A DNA stretch of 64,000 bases from Burkholderia sp. Ac-20365 (GCF_017104715.1 NZ_JAAGPI010000028.1:62001-126000); one strand, 5' to 3'. Positions 25,732-34,513 are shown, counted from the stretch's first letter. A program made the numbers and translations. The notes: generated from the letters alone by a model not told the origin.

Positions 25732-26753
25732 GGTTGAATCTCCGCCGCCTTCTGGACGAACCTGTTGTCGTAGGTCGCTGTGAGATCGATTTTGGCCGAC
25801 GCCACGGTCGGGTCGAACGCCGACAGCACATCACGCACGGTCTGTGCGCCTTTAGCGGTGATTTCCCCGTTCTGCGCGATGCAACGGCGACTGTTCCTGA
25901 ATGCATTGGCGTATAGCGCCTTGTTATCCACCAGATACTCGGCCGGTACATTGTCCGCAACCTGCTCGGGCGTCGCTTTGGCGATCCACTTCTCGGCGCG
26001 CACGATTGCGTTCGCAACTGCCTGCACCGTCTTCGGATTTTTAGCGATGAAATCCTGCGTCGCGAACAGGCTTGACTCCGGATAGTCCGAACCGAACACC
26101 TTGACGTTGCCCTCGGCGGTACGCATGTTCTCCAACGGTTTGAGGCTGCCGTCGCTCGTCAGGATCGTGGCGCTCGGATCATTGACGATCAGCGCATCGA
26201 TTTGTCCCGCCCGCACCGCTGCTACCGCTCCCGCCGCCTGCCCGACGCCGATGATGGAAACGTCCGAGGGCTGAAGTCCCGCCTTGTGCAAGATGTAGTT
26301 GACGGCCATGTGTGTGCTGGAACCCGGCGCGCTCACACCGATACGCATGCCCTTGAGATCTTTTGCTGATTTCACTTCGGCCTGGCGCTTCTGGGATACG
26401 CCGAAGATCCAGCCCGGACAGATGACCTGCGCGGCGATCACCACCAGGTGCTGCCCCTTGGTGGCCATCGTGATGGTGTTCGAATACGCGCCCGCGACGA
26501 TGTCGGAGCTTCCGCCCAAAAGGGCCTCCAGTGTCTTGGAACCACCGGAGAAAGCGGCGATGTGCACGTCCAGCCCTTCGTCCTTGAAGTAACCTCGCTG
26601 CTGGGCGACGAGCATCGGCAAATAGGTGATGCCAACGGATGCGGCCGCAATATGCAGTTCGGGCTTTTCAGGCACATCTTTAGCCACGGCCACGACGGAA
26701 CCGCAGACAAGCTCGAACGCTGCACAAAGCGCAAAGGCGAATTTCAGCTTCAT
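25728..26753 (-). CDS. ABC substrate-binding protein, NMT1/TauA-like (paralogue 1 of the cluster)
   Basis: A 341-residue periplasmic protein with a signal peptide (KFAFALCAAFELVCGSVVAVAK). It shares long stretches with the protein encoded at 21324-22352, for example SADIVAGAYSNTITMA-type, RIGVSAPGSSTHMAVNYIL, GQIDALIVNDPSAT and KIDLTATYDNRFV. The ATG at 26753 has GGGAGGAGA upstream and gives the only sensible signal peptide. It heads the transporter part of the operon and overlaps the ATPase gene by 4 bases. A 170-base gap with a small hairpin separates it from the leuB-like gene. Confidence 0.86.
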   Translation of the reverse strand: MKLKFAFALCAAFELVCGSVVAVAKDVPEKPELHIAAASVGITYLPMLVAQQRGYFKDEGLDVHIAAFSGGSKTLEALLGGSSDIVAGAYSNTITMATKGQHLVVIAAQVICPGWIFGVSQKRQAEVKSAKDLKGMRIGVSAPGSSTHMAVNYILHKAGLQPSDVSIIGVGQAAGAVAAVRAGQIDALIVNDPSATILTSDGSLKPLENMRTAEGNVKVFGSDYPESSLFATQDFIAKNPKTVQAVANAIVRAEKWIAKATPEQVADNVPAEYLVDNKALYANAFRNSRRCIAQNGEITAKGAQTVRDVLSAFDPTVASAKIDLTATYDNRFVQKAAEIQP

Positions 26754-26808
26754 GATTGTCTCCTCCCTTTCAAGGGATATTCTGGTGCGACCGACTGCCA
26801 AAGACGGA

Positions 26809-26829
26809 TCGGGGTACTCATCACCCCGA
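26809..26829 (-). terminator. Small hairpin between leuB-like and transporter genes
   Basis: TCGGGGT (26809-26815) pairs with ACCCCGA (26823-26829) around a 7-base loop, about 95 bases after the leuB-like stop on the minus strand. No T run follows, so it may only attenuate or mark an mRNA end between the two halves of the operon. Confidence 0.3.
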
Positions 26830-26923
26830 CGCCCTTTCATGCCAGGAATGGTTAAATGTCTGCAGGCTCCTTACGCCGAAAATCGTCGTGATCGTGGTTG
26901 TTGTCCGTGCGACGCAAGCTGGC

Positions 26924-27994
26924 CTACGCTGCCTGCTTTCTCAACGCTTCGACCACCGCATCGCCCATGTCGCGGGTACCGACGGACTGCATTCCTTCCT
27001 GATAGATATCGGCCGTGCGATAACCCGCGGCCAGTACCGCACGCACGGCCTGCTCGACGCGGCGCGCGGCATCCTCCATCTCGAAGCTCTCGCGCAGCAT
27101 CATTGCCAGCGACAGGATCGCGGCGAGCGGATTGGCGATATCCTTGCCGGCGATGTCCGGCGCCGAACCGTGCACGGGCTCGTACAGGCCTTTACGGTTG
27201 TAGCCCAGCGACGCCGAGGGCAGCATGCCGATCGAACCGGTCAGCATGGCCGCGGCGTCCGAGAGAATGTCTCCGAACAGATTCCCTGTGACGATCACGT
27301 CGAATTGCTTGGGGCGGCGCATGAGCATCATCGATGCTGCGTCCACGAAGAGATGGCTCAGTTCGACATCCGGATAGTCGCGCCCGACGCGTGTGACCAC
27401 TTCGCGCCACAACTGGCTCGCCTCGAGCACGTTGGCTTTGTCGACCGAGCACAATTTGCGGCTGCGGCGGCGTGCGCTTTCGAAGGCTGCACGTGCGACC
27501 CGTTCGACTTCGGATTCCGAATAGCGCATGGTGTTGAAGCCGACACGCTCGCCCGCCTGGTTGGTCTCGAACCCGCGCGGCTGGCCAAAATAGGCATCGC
27601 CATTCAGTTCGCGCACGATAACCAGATCCAGTCCATCGACGACTTCAGGCCGCAATGTCGATGCGCCGATGAGTTCCGGGAACATGTACGCCGGGCGGAA
27701 GTTGGCATACAGCGTCAGCGCCTCGCGCAACTGCAGCAGGCCGGTACCGGGACGGCGTTCGCGTGGGATATCGGCTTCGTCGGCCACGCCCACCGAGCCG
27801 AACAGAATCGCATCGGCCTTGCGCGCCACCTCCAGCGTGGGTCCAGGCAGGGGCACACCGTGCGCCTGAATGCCCGCCTCGCCGATCGGCACCTGCTGGG
27901 TTTCGGCGTGAGGCGCGACGATCCCAAGCACCTTCACAGCCTGTGCCACCACTTCAGTTCCGATACCGTCACCGGGCATGACTGCAATCTTCAT
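26924..27994 (-). CDS. leuB: 3-isopropylmalate dehydrogenase-like (LeuB family), probably catabolic paralogue
   Basis: A 356-residue NAD-dependent beta-decarboxylating hydroxyacid dehydrogenase. Seen: N-terminal PGDGIGTEV, GLLQLREALTLYANFRPAY, the substrate/metal Lys-Asp region SVDKANVLEAS, VTGNLFGDILSD (metal Asp) and GLYEPVHGSAPDIAGK. The stretch that in biosynthetic LeuB usually reads VRELTGGIYFG(E)PRG is VRELNGDAYFGQPRG here, and the product-facing loop also differs (FRPAYMFPEL). It follows leuD- and leuC-like genes and precedes ABC transporter and sugar-acid genes, with no leuA. I therefore treat it as a LeuB-family member with uncertain substrate; a second leucine-biosynthetic copy is the alternative. 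Confidence 0.8.
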   Translation of the reverse strand: MKIAVMPGDGIGTEVVAQAVKVLGIVAPHAETQQVPIGEAGIQAHGVPLPGPTLEVARKADAILFGSVGVADEADIPRERRPGTGLLQLREALTLYANFRPAYMFPELIGASTLRPEVVDGLDLVIVRELNGDAYFGQPRGFETNQAGERVGFNTMRYSESEVERVARAAFESARRRSRKLCSVDKANVLEASQLWREVVTRVGRDYPDVELSHLFVDAASMMLMRRPKQFDVIVTGNLFGDILSDAAAMLTGSIGMLPSASLGYNRKGLYEPVHGSAPDIAGKDIANPLAAILSLAMMLRESFEMEDAARRVEQAVRAVLAAGYRTADIYQEGMQSVGTRDMGDAVVEALRKQAA

Positions 27995-28033
27995 CTGAGC
28001 TTCTCCTTGGTTGTTATCGCTAAGGGTGCGCCT

Positions 28034-28630
28034 TCAATACGCGTGGGCACGGTTGCGCTCGAACGCATCGATGCGGTCCTGGTGCGACAGCGTGTAGTCG
28101 ATCTCGTCCATCCCGCGCAGCAGACACGCTTTCGCGAACGGCTCCATCTCGAAGGTATGGACGGTGCCGTCGGGCAACGTCGCGGTCTGTGCGGGCAGGT
28201 CGATGGCAATGCGGCTACCTGGACTCGTCAACACGGTGTCCAGCAGCGGCAACACTACGGCCTCCGGCAACACGATGGGCAGCAGCCCGTTTTTAAGGCA
28301 GTTGATGAAAAAGATATCGCCGAAGCTCGGCGCTATCGCCGCGCGCATACCGTAGTCGTACAGCGCCCAGACGGCGTGCTCGCGCGAAGAGCCACAACCG
28401 AAGTTGTGATTGGCCACGACGATGCGAGCTTCCCTGTACGGCGTCTTGTTGAGCACGAACTCCGGTCGCTCCGCACCGTCCTGGTCGAAGCGCAGCGCCC
28501 GGAACAGAAACTGGCCGAAATCGTCGGAACGCGGTTTCTGCAGGAAGCGTGCGGGCAGTATCTGGTCGGTATCGCAGTTGATCGCGGCAATGGGCACCGC
28601 GACCGAGTCAAGGTATTGCAGGCTGTCCAT
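28034..28630 (-). CDS. leuD: 3-isopropylmalate dehydratase small subunit-like (LeuD family)
   Basis: A 198-residue swivel domain. Seen: INCDTDQILPARFL, NFGCGSSREHAVWAL (the substrate-binding loop) and the FGDIFFINCLKNGLLPIVL segment. Length and motifs match bacterial LeuD (about 200-215). With the LeuC-like subunit encoded 3 bases upstream it should form a [4Fe-4S] hydro-lyase/isomerase for a 2-substituted malate. The gene pair is placed with uptake and degradation genes, so the natural substrate may not be isopropylmalate. The start ATG is at 28630; the leuB-like gene follows after 39 bases. Confidence 0.85.
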   Translation of the reverse strand: MDSLQYLDSVAVPIAAINCDTDQILPARFLQKPRSDDFGQFLFRALRFDQDGAERPEFVLNKTPYREARIVVANHNFGCGSSREHAVWALYDYGMRAAIAPSFGDIFFINCLKNGLLPIVLPEAVVLPLLDTVLTSPGSRIAIDLPAQTATLPDGTVHTFEMEPFAKACLLRGMDEIDYTLSHQDRIDAFERNRAHAY

Positions 28631-28633
28631 TTT

Positions 28634-30064
28634 TCAGGCTCCCAGCAGGCGGCGCACGTCCGTCAGATGACCCGTCACCGCTGCGGCGGCGGCCATGGAT
28701 GGGCTCATCAGGTGCGTACGCACGCCCGGCCCCTGACGGCCCACGAAATTACGGTTCGAAGTAGAGGCGCAGCGCTGGCCGGGGGCAGCGATATCGCCAT
28801 TGGTTGCAAGGCACATCGAACAGCCGGGAAAGCGCCACTCGAAACCGGCTTCCCTGAACACGCGGTCCAGCCCTTCGGCCTCGGCCAGCGCGCGTACCTG
28901 GTGCGATCCGGGCACCACCCATGCCTCGACGCCAGCTGCAACGCGCCGACCGCGCGCAACCTCGGCCGCGCTGCGCAGATCCTCGATCCGTCCGTTGGTG
29001 CATGAGCCGATGAACACCCTGTCGATCGCGACGCCTTCCAGCGCGTCGTTAGCGTTCAGTCCCATGTATTCGAGTGCCCGCAACATGGATGCACGGAGAT
29101 CGGGGTCGGCCTCCTCTGCCGGATCGGGCACGCGATGGTCGATTGCGCACGCGTATTCGGGCGTGGTTCCCCATGTCACCATCGGAGCGATAGCGGCTGC
29201 GTCGATACGCACCTCGCGATCGAAGACCGCGCCTGCGTCAGTAAAAAGCTCGCGCCAGTGCGCCATCGCGCGATCCCACTGCTCGCCTGCGGGTGCGTAA
29301 GGGCGGCCGGACAGATAAGCGAACGTCGTGTCGTCGGGAGCGATCATGCCGGCACGGCCGCCCGCCTCGATGGTCATGTTGCACAGCGTCAAACGTCCTT
29401 CCATCGACAGAGCACTGATCGCCGAGCCCGCGTACTCGATCACATGGCCTGTCGCGCCCGCCACGCCGATCCGTGCAATCACGGCGAGAATCAGGTCTTT
29501 CGGCGTCACGCCCTGACTCGCCTTTCCTTCGAGAATGACGCGCATGTTGCCCGATTTGCGCTGCCACAGACACTGTGTGGCAAGCACGTGCGCGACCTCA
29601 GTCGCACCGATGCCGAATGCCAGCGCGCCGAGCGCGCCGTGCGTCGACGTGTGGCTGTCGGCGCAGACGATAGTCATGCCGGGCAGACTCAACCCTTGCT
29701 CGGGTCCGATGACGTGGACAATGCCGCGCCGCGAGTCGTCCATGTCGAAGAGCGTGATGCGCGACTCCGCGGTATCGCGTTGCAAGGCCGTGATCATGGC
29801 TCGCCGCTCGGGGTCGGCCACGGACGCGATATCGTTCGCCGCGCTGGAAACGTAGTGGTCGGCGGTACCGAAGATGCGATCGGGCGAGCGCGGTTTGAGT
29901 CCACGCGCACGCAACATGTCGAACGATTGCGCAGTGACGTCGTGAACGAAATGCCGGTCGATGAACAGCAGATCCTGTCCATCGTCACGCGTCATGACCC
30001 GGTGAGCGTCCCAGATCTTGTCGTAAAGCGTTCGCGGACCACTCGTGGTCTGGTCGGATTGCAT
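28634..30064 (-). CDS. leuC: 3-isopropylmalate dehydratase large subunit-like (LeuC family)
   Basis: A 476-residue aconitase-superfamily protein. The iron-sulfur cysteines are visible in IGSCTNG and PGCSMC. Other family segments: HFVHDVTAQSFDMLRARG, VCADSHTSTHGALGALAFGIGATEVAHVLATQ, TLCNMTIEAGGRAGMIAPDDTTF and NRNFVGRQGP. The ATG at 30064 was preferred to the in-frame GTG at 30076 because the GGAG at 30076-30080 side would overlap that GTG. It is the first gene of the long minus-strand run; a LysR gene lies upstream on the same strand after 252 bases. No leuA is nearby. Function by family: hydration/dehydration of a 2-alkylmalate or related hydroxy acid. Confidence 0.84.
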   Translation of the reverse strand: MQSDQTTSGPRTLYDKIWDAHRVMTRDDGQDLLFIDRHFVHDVTAQSFDMLRARGLKPRSPDRIFGTADHYVSSAANDIASVADPERRAMITALQRDTAESRITLFDMDDSRRGIVHVIGPEQGLSLPGMTIVCADSHTSTHGALGALAFGIGATEVAHVLATQCLWQRKSGNMRVILEGKASQGVTPKDLILAVIARIGVAGATGHVIEYAGSAISALSMEGRLTLCNMTIEAGGRAGMIAPDDTTFAYLSGRPYAPAGEQWDRAMAHWRELFTDAGAVFDREVRIDAAAIAPMVTWGTTPEYACAIDHRVPDPAEEADPDLRASMLRALEYMGLNANDALEGVAIDRVFIGSCTNGRIEDLRSAAEVARGRRVAAGVEAWVVPGSHQVRALAEAEGLDRVFREAGFEWRFPGCSMCLATNGDIAAPGQRCASTSNRNFVGRQGPGVRTHLMSPSMAAAAAVTGHLTDVRRLLGA

Positions 30065-30276
30065 CGCTTGTCTCACTCCATCAATTTATCGGCCATGGCA
30101 AACACGGCCGTGCGGTTTCGCAATTGATTCTGGTGTGAAAGCATCATGCATCAGGCACGTCGGCTTGTTCGTGGTGTTTTGGAAAGGCACCATCGCCGAT
30201 CGCGATGACGGGAATCATCGCTGTGGATGTTCTCGTCGCGTCACTGCGGAATTCGAAGCCGCGAGAACGACACCAG

Positions 30277-30301
30277 GCATTGCCGCGCTCAGCGGCAATG
30301 C
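30277..30301 (-). terminator. Strong 10-bp stem-loop after LysR gene
   Basis: GCATTGCCGC (30277-30286) and GCGGCAATGC (30292-30301) pair perfectly around GCTCA. It begins 16 bases past the LysR stop codon on the minus strand and precedes the leuC-like promoter region. T residues after it are scattered, so an intrinsic terminator is likely but not certain. Confidence 0.55.
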
Positions 30302-30316
30302 GGCTATCGTGCGGCG

Positions 30317-31207
30317 TTAGCGGGTATGCAGCGCAAGCGCCTCGAAGAGCTTGTGCACAGGCGCGGCCAGCGTTTCCTGCCCACGGGAGATGAGTTTCAG
30401 TTCACGGTTCGACCATTGCTCGTCGAGTTCGACGACGGAAAACGGCAGTGCGCCGCGCAGCCGGCGCGTCGTCGATTCAGGCACGATCGACACACCGACA
30501 CCCGCCGCGACCATGTGACAGACCGCCTCGAAGCTTTCTACCTGCGTGCGCAACTGAATGCTCTGGCCCAGCATCAGCGCGGTCTTCGACACATATTGCT
30601 GATGCGACGAGCGCTCGTTCAGCCCGATGTAATTCCACTCCAGCACCTGATAAAACCGGATCGCGCGCTCACGCGCAAGCGCGTGACCATCCGGAACGAT
30701 CACGACAAATCTGTCGTCACGAAACGGCGTCACGGCGAGTGTCCGTGTGTTCACGAGCCCGACGATAATGCCCAGATCCGCGCTGCCTTCATCGACCGCG
30801 CGCACCGTTTCCGGACTCGTATGTTCCTGCACGTCGACATTGATCCTGGGGTTGTCCGCGAGAAAGCGCGCGAGCAGCGCGGGCAGGAATTCGTGGATGG
30901 CATTGGTGTTGGCGTAAAGCTGGATATTGCCTCGCATGCCCTCGCCAAACTGCGACAGATCGTGGCGCAGCTTCGTCGTCTCCCGCAACATCGAGATTGC
31001 GTGCTGCAAGAACACTTCGCCGGCCGGCGTCAATTCGACGCCGCGGCTATGGCGCAGCAACAGCGTGGAGGCGACGGATTCCTCCAGCGCGCGAATTCGC
31101 GAACTCGCCGCGGCAACGGCAATCGGCAGGCTCTCGGCGGCCTTGGTGATGTTTCCACATGCGGCGACCGCCGCAAACAGCCTTAAATCGGTCAGATCGA
31201 ACCGCAT
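30317..31207 (-). CDS. LysR-family regulator upstream of leuCDB-like operon
   Basis: A 296-residue LTTR with the winged-helix region MRFDLTDLRLFAAVAACGNITKAAESL, SRIRALEESVASTLLLRHSRGVELTPAGE and an effector domain starting near residue 92 (GNIQLYANTNAIHEFLPAL). The start ATG at 31207 has GGAG nearby. It reads in the same direction as the leuC-like gene and is divergent from the Rieske ferredoxin gene (372-base gap), so it could control either side. Its sequence resembles the LysR protein at the other end of the leu-like/ABC cluster, which favours a role there. Confidence 0.85.
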   Translation of the reverse strand: MRFDLTDLRLFAAVAACGNITKAAESLPIAVAAASSRIRALEESVASTLLLRHSRGVELTPAGEVFLQHAISMLRETTKLRHDLSQFGEGMRGNIQLYANTNAIHEFLPALLARFLADNPRINVDVQEHTSPETVRAVDEGSADLGIIVGLVNTRTLAVTPFRDDRFVVIVPDGHALARERAIRFYQVLEWNYIGLNERSSHQQYVSKTALMLGQSIQLRTQVESFEAVCHMVAAGVGVSIVPESTTRRLRGALPFSVVELDEQWSNRELKLISRGQETLAAPVHKLFEALALHTR

Positions 31208-31579
31208 GGTGTCTCCGTCGTATTGCGGGCGGAACTGCTGCGTTGTGGCTTCGGTCTCAGCCGGGCACATGCCAGCTCATGTCGCTCGAAGCGGCGCGCC
31301 GTCACTGGTGCGAGTTCCTTGTCCCGTCCCTTATCCCTTCACGCGGCGACGTTATCACACGATGCCGCGACCCGTGACTCGCGTGACCGACGGCGAGCGT
31401 TCGCGAACCGCGAATGCTCAGTCAAGGAAATAGAGACGCTCGCCCCAACCTGCTCGTGCAGAATACAAATCACCAGCGAGCGATGCAGCCAATACCGGAT
31501 TGCGCCGTTCCTGTACGAAGTGAAGCCCGTATTCCGGCGTCATGCCCGGCGTCAAACCCATAGAGAGGAGACTGATCTG
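31208..31579. other. Divergent intergenic region between LysR and oxygenase genes
   Basis: No gene is seen. It must contain the promoters of the LysR gene and of the Rieske oxygenase operon. At 31463-31472 it contains AATACAAATC, one base longer than the ATACAATC element found in the GntR-controlled promoters; whether this is a functional variant is unclear. Confidence 0.5.
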
Positions 31580-31888
31580 ATGACATGGAAAGCGATGGCA
31601 CGTGTTGCCGACGTCCCGTCCGGCACCGTCAAGGCCTGCCGCATCGAGAACATTCCCGTTGCCCTGTACAACCTCGACGGAGAATTCTTCGCTACGCACG
31701 ATATCTGCACGCATGCTCACGCGTGTCTGTCCGACGGTTACTTCGAAGACGGCAAGATCGAATGTCCGCTGCATCAGGGGCTATTCGATGTCCGCACTGG
31801 CAAGGCCCTGTCGGGTCCCGTGGACGTGGACCTGCAGACATTCGACGTGCGCGTCGAAGGCGATGAGGTGTTGGTCAATGTCGAATGA
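31580..31888 (+). CDS. Rieske [2Fe-2S] ferredoxin of a three-component aromatic oxygenase
   Basis: A 102-residue soluble Rieske ferredoxin that should carry electrons from the reductase to the terminal oxygenase. Cluster ligands are Cys43 and His45 (DICTHAHACL) and Cys62 and His65 (ECPLHQGLFDV). Length and motif spacing match BphF/AndAb-type ferredoxins. The ATG at 31580 has AGAGGAG upstream. It is the first gene of an operon ferredoxin-reductase-oxygenase alpha-oxygenase beta, with 48 bases to the reductase gene. Confidence 0.92.
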   Translation: MTWKAMARVADVPSGTVKACRIENIPVALYNLDGEFFATHDICTHAHACLSDGYFEDGKIECPLHQGLFDVRTGKALSGPVDVDLQTFDVRVEGDEVLVNVE

Positions 31889-31936
31889 AACGAGAGGCTG
31901 CCAGCTTTCAAATAGCTTCGCACAGCGGGTGATGAT

Positions 31937-33154
31937 GTGAGCGGGCGAACCGTGATCGTCGGCGCGGGACAGGCCGGCGCGAGAACCGCCACGGCGCTGC
32001 GCAAGCTCGACGAGACCGCCGATATCGTATTGCTCGGCGAGGAACACGATCTGCCGTATGAGCGCCCGCCGCTGTCGAAAGAAATCCTCAATGGCGCCTC
32101 GCCCTCCAAAGCGACGATCTTTCCCGGCGCGTGGTACGAGGAGAATCGGATCGCGCTGTGCGCCGGCGTGCAGGTCACCGGATTCGACTGGCGCGCCAGG
32201 CAGATCTCGCTCGCTCACGGCGAGCCGCTTGCCTACGACAATCTCGTGCTCGCGACGGGCGTGCGGCCTCGGCCGCTCGTCGCACCCGGCGCGACGCTCG
32301 ACGGCGTGCTGACGCTGCGTACGATCGGCGACAGCGCGAAGCTGTCGGCACGCCTCTCACCCGGCGCGAATGTCGTCGTAATCGGCGGAGGTTTTCTCGG
32401 ACTCGAAATCGCGGCCACGGCTGTTGCACGACAGTGTGCCGTTACCGTGCTCGAAAGCAGCGACAGGCTGTTGCCCCGCATTTTGGGCGGTTTCCTCGGT
32501 CAGTATCTGACGGATCTGCATCGCCTGCATCAGGTCGACGTTCGCACCGGCGTGACAGTTGCCGCGCTCGAAGGTCAATCCTTTGTCGAGGCCGTCAGGC
32601 TGGGAGACGGTACGTTGCTTGCTGCCGATGTCGTTGTCGTCGCAATCGGCGCGGTCGCGAACGACGAGCTTGCCCGCGCCGCAGGTGCTGAATGCGCCGA
32701 CGGCGTGCTCGTCGACGCACAGGCGCGCACGTCGCTGTCCTCGGTCTACGCGGTGGGCGACGTCGCGCGGCAACGCACGCACTGGCTGGGCGAATCCGTG
32801 CGCCTCGAGTCGTGGGAAAACGCCGAACTGCAGGCACAGGCCGCCGCCAACGCCATTGCCGGCGTCGAACCTGTCGCCGCCGCGGCACCGTGGTTCTGGA
32901 CCGATCAATACGACCGCAACATCCAGATGCTGGGCGGCCGCGCAGCCGACGATATCGTCGTCATACGCGGAGACGTCACAGCGCCTTCGTGGTGCGCCTT
33001 CTTCGTTGCCGACAGCACGATTCGCGGCGCAGTGCTGATCAACGCGGCACGCGAGCGGCGCAATATCAAACGGTTGATCGATACGCAGCAGCGCATCGAT
33101 TGCGCGGAAATTGGCGATATCGCACGGCCGCTTTCCAGCCTGATGCGCAACTGA
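31937..33154 (+). CDS. FAD-dependent ferredoxin reductase (GR type) of the oxygenase
   Basis: A 405-residue NADH:ferredoxin oxidoreductase. Seen: FAD site VIVGAGQAGARTA near the N-terminus, YERPPLSKEIL, VLATGVRPRPL, the NADH site VVIGGGFLGLEIAATA, and the second FAD segment SVYAVGDVAR. The C-terminal domain with WFWTDQYDRNIQMLG is typical of BphA4/AndAa-type reductases. It starts at a GTG (31937). It passes electrons from NADH to the Rieske ferredoxin. Gene order and spacing indicate one operon with the flanking genes. Confidence 0.9.
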   Translation: MSGRTVIVGAGQAGARTATALRKLDETADIVLLGEEHDLPYERPPLSKEILNGASPSKATIFPGAWYEENRIALCAGVQVTGFDWRARQISLAHGEPLAYDNLVLATGVRPRPLVAPGATLDGVLTLRTIGDSAKLSARLSPGANVVVIGGGFLGLEIAATAVARQCAVTVLESSDRLLPRILGGFLGQYLTDLHRLHQVDVRTGVTVAALEGQSFVEAVRLGDGTLLAADVVVVAIGAVANDELARAAGAECADGVLVDAQARTSLSSVYAVGDVARQRTHWLGESVRLESWENAELQAQAAANAIAGVEPVAAAAPWFWTDQYDRNIQMLGGRAADDIVVIRGDVTAPSWCAFFVADSTIRGAVLINAARERRNIKRLIDTQQRIDCAEIGDIARPLSSLMRN

Positions 33155-33226
33155 ACGAAATCTGCACCCGCGCGCCACGCGCGCAGGCGCAGTTGACATT
33201 GCATTCCTATCTTGTGGAGATGAAAG

Positions 33227-34513
33227 GTGGAGACCGAAATCAAATGGGCCAGGCATGCTGCGCCCGCTACGGCTGCCGGCGATGGTGCCGCGCCTGACTA
33301 TGTCTGGCCCGACGGCGGCTGCTCGCGCATTCCGTTCTGGGTCTATACGGACGAGGCGATCTATCGCCGCGAACAGGAACGGATTTTCCGCGGACCGAAC
33401 TGGGCCTATGTCGCGCTCGAATGCGAGATTCCGAATCCGGGCGATTTCAAACGCAGCTTTGTCGGCGATCTGCCGATCGTCGTCGTGCGCGACACGGACG
33501 GCAGCGTCAACGCCTTCGCCAACAGCTGCGCGCATCGCGGCGTGGCGTTCTGCCAGAGCGAACACGGCAACGCGAAGTCGTTCACCTGCCCGTATCACCA
33601 CTGGAGCTACGACCTGAAGGGCAATGTCACGGGCCTGCCCTTCCGTCGCGGCTACAAGGGCAAGGGCGGCATGCCGAAGGACTTCGAGCTGGGCCAGCAT
33701 CGCGCGCAACCGCTGGTGGTGAACGTGCGCAACGGGGCGATCTTCGCGTCGTTCGATGCAAGCGTCGAGTCGTTCGAAGACTATCTCGGCCCGCGCATGC
33801 TGGGGTACTACGACCGCGTGTTCGACGGGCGCAAGCTCGAACTGCTCGGCTACATGCGGCAGCGGATCGACGGCAACTGGAAGTTCATGTTCGAGAACCT
33901 GAAGGATCCGTATCACGCGAGTCTGCTGCACGTCTTTTTCGTGACGTTCGGCCTGTTCCGGATGGACGCGGAATCGGCGATCGAGATGGACGAGACGGGA
34001 CGCCACTGCGCGATGATCAACCGGCGCGGCGGCAAGCTCGACGAAGTCGCCGCGCATGAAATGCGGCAGACGCTGCGCAGCGACATGCAGCTCAAGGACA
34101 CGCGCGTGCTCGATCTGATCCGTGAATTTCCCGGCGATGTGACGGCCGTGATGTGCACGTTCTGGCCGAACCTGATCATCCAGCAGCAATCGAACACGCT
34201 GGCGATGCGCCATCTGGTCCCGCGCGGGCCGGACAGCCACGACCTGCACTGGACTTTCTTCGGTTACGCGGACGACACGCCGGAAATGCGCGCGCACCGC
34301 ATCCGTCAGGCCAACCTGATGGGACCGGCGGGCTTCGTGTCGGTCGACGACAGCGAAGTGATGGTGATGTCGCAGGAAGGCGTGACGCCCTATAACGACC
34401 GCGCGGGCGTCGCAGAGATGGCTGGACGCACCGTTGAGAATCACGACCACACGATTACCGAAGTGGCCGTGCGCGGACTGTACCAACACTACCGCAAGGT
34501 GATGGGATTATGA
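33227..34513 (+). CDS. Rieske non-heme iron oxygenase alpha subunit, NagG/AndAc-like
   Basis: A 428-residue terminal oxygenase subunit. Rieske ligands: Cys101-x-His103 (SCAHRG) and Cys121-x2-His124 (CPYHHW). Mononuclear iron site: Asn224, Asp227, His230, His235 in NLKDPYHASLLH, which includes the bridging Asp. Segments such as ECEIPNPGDFKRSFVGD, GGMPKDFELGQH, IDGNWKFMFEN and QANLMGPAGFVSVDD place it near salicylate 5-hydroxylase (NagG) and the three-component anthranilate dioxygenase (AndAc). It would hydroxylate or dihydroxylate an aromatic acid. The GTG at 33227 follows GGAG by 7 bases. It overlaps the beta-subunit gene by 4 bases (ATGA). The actual substrate is not readable. Confidence 0.9.
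   Translation: METEIKWARHAAPATAAGDGAAPDYVWPDGGCSRIPFWVYTDEAIYRREQERIFRGPNWAYVALECEIPNPGDFKRSFVGDLPIVVVRDTDGSVNAFANSCAHRGVAFCQSEHGNAKSFTCPYHHWSYDLKGNVTGLPFRRGYKGKGGMPKDFELGQHRAQPLVVNVRNGAIFASFDASVESFEDYLGPRMLGYYDRVFDGRKLELLGYMRQRIDGNWKFMFENLKDPYHASLLHVFFVTFGLFRMDAESAIEMDETGRHCAMINRRGGKLDEVAAHEMRQTLRSDMQLKDTRVLDLIREFPGDVTAVMCTFWPNLIIQQQSNTLAMRHLVPRGPDSHDLHWTFFGYADDTPEMRAHRIRQANLMGPAGFVSVDDSEVMVMSQEGVTPYNDRAGVAEMAGRTVENHDHTITEVAVRGLYQHYRKVMGL

Noticed and set aside
26756..29005. 749-codon open frame on the plus strand across leuB- and leuD-like genes
   Set aside because: It is antisense to two genes with clear active-site motifs, has Arg/His-rich composition and no ribosome-binding site.
26924..30064. 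Ordinary leucine biosynthesis operon
   Set aside because: No leuA, and the genes run into an importer, dehydrogenase, FAH-family hydrolase and lactonase. Not excluded, but catabolic use fits the context better.
32357..34489. 710-codon open frame on the minus strand opposite the Rieske reductase and alpha subunit
   Set aside because: The sense genes hold intact cofactor motifs and coupled start/stop codons; the antisense frame shows no domain.
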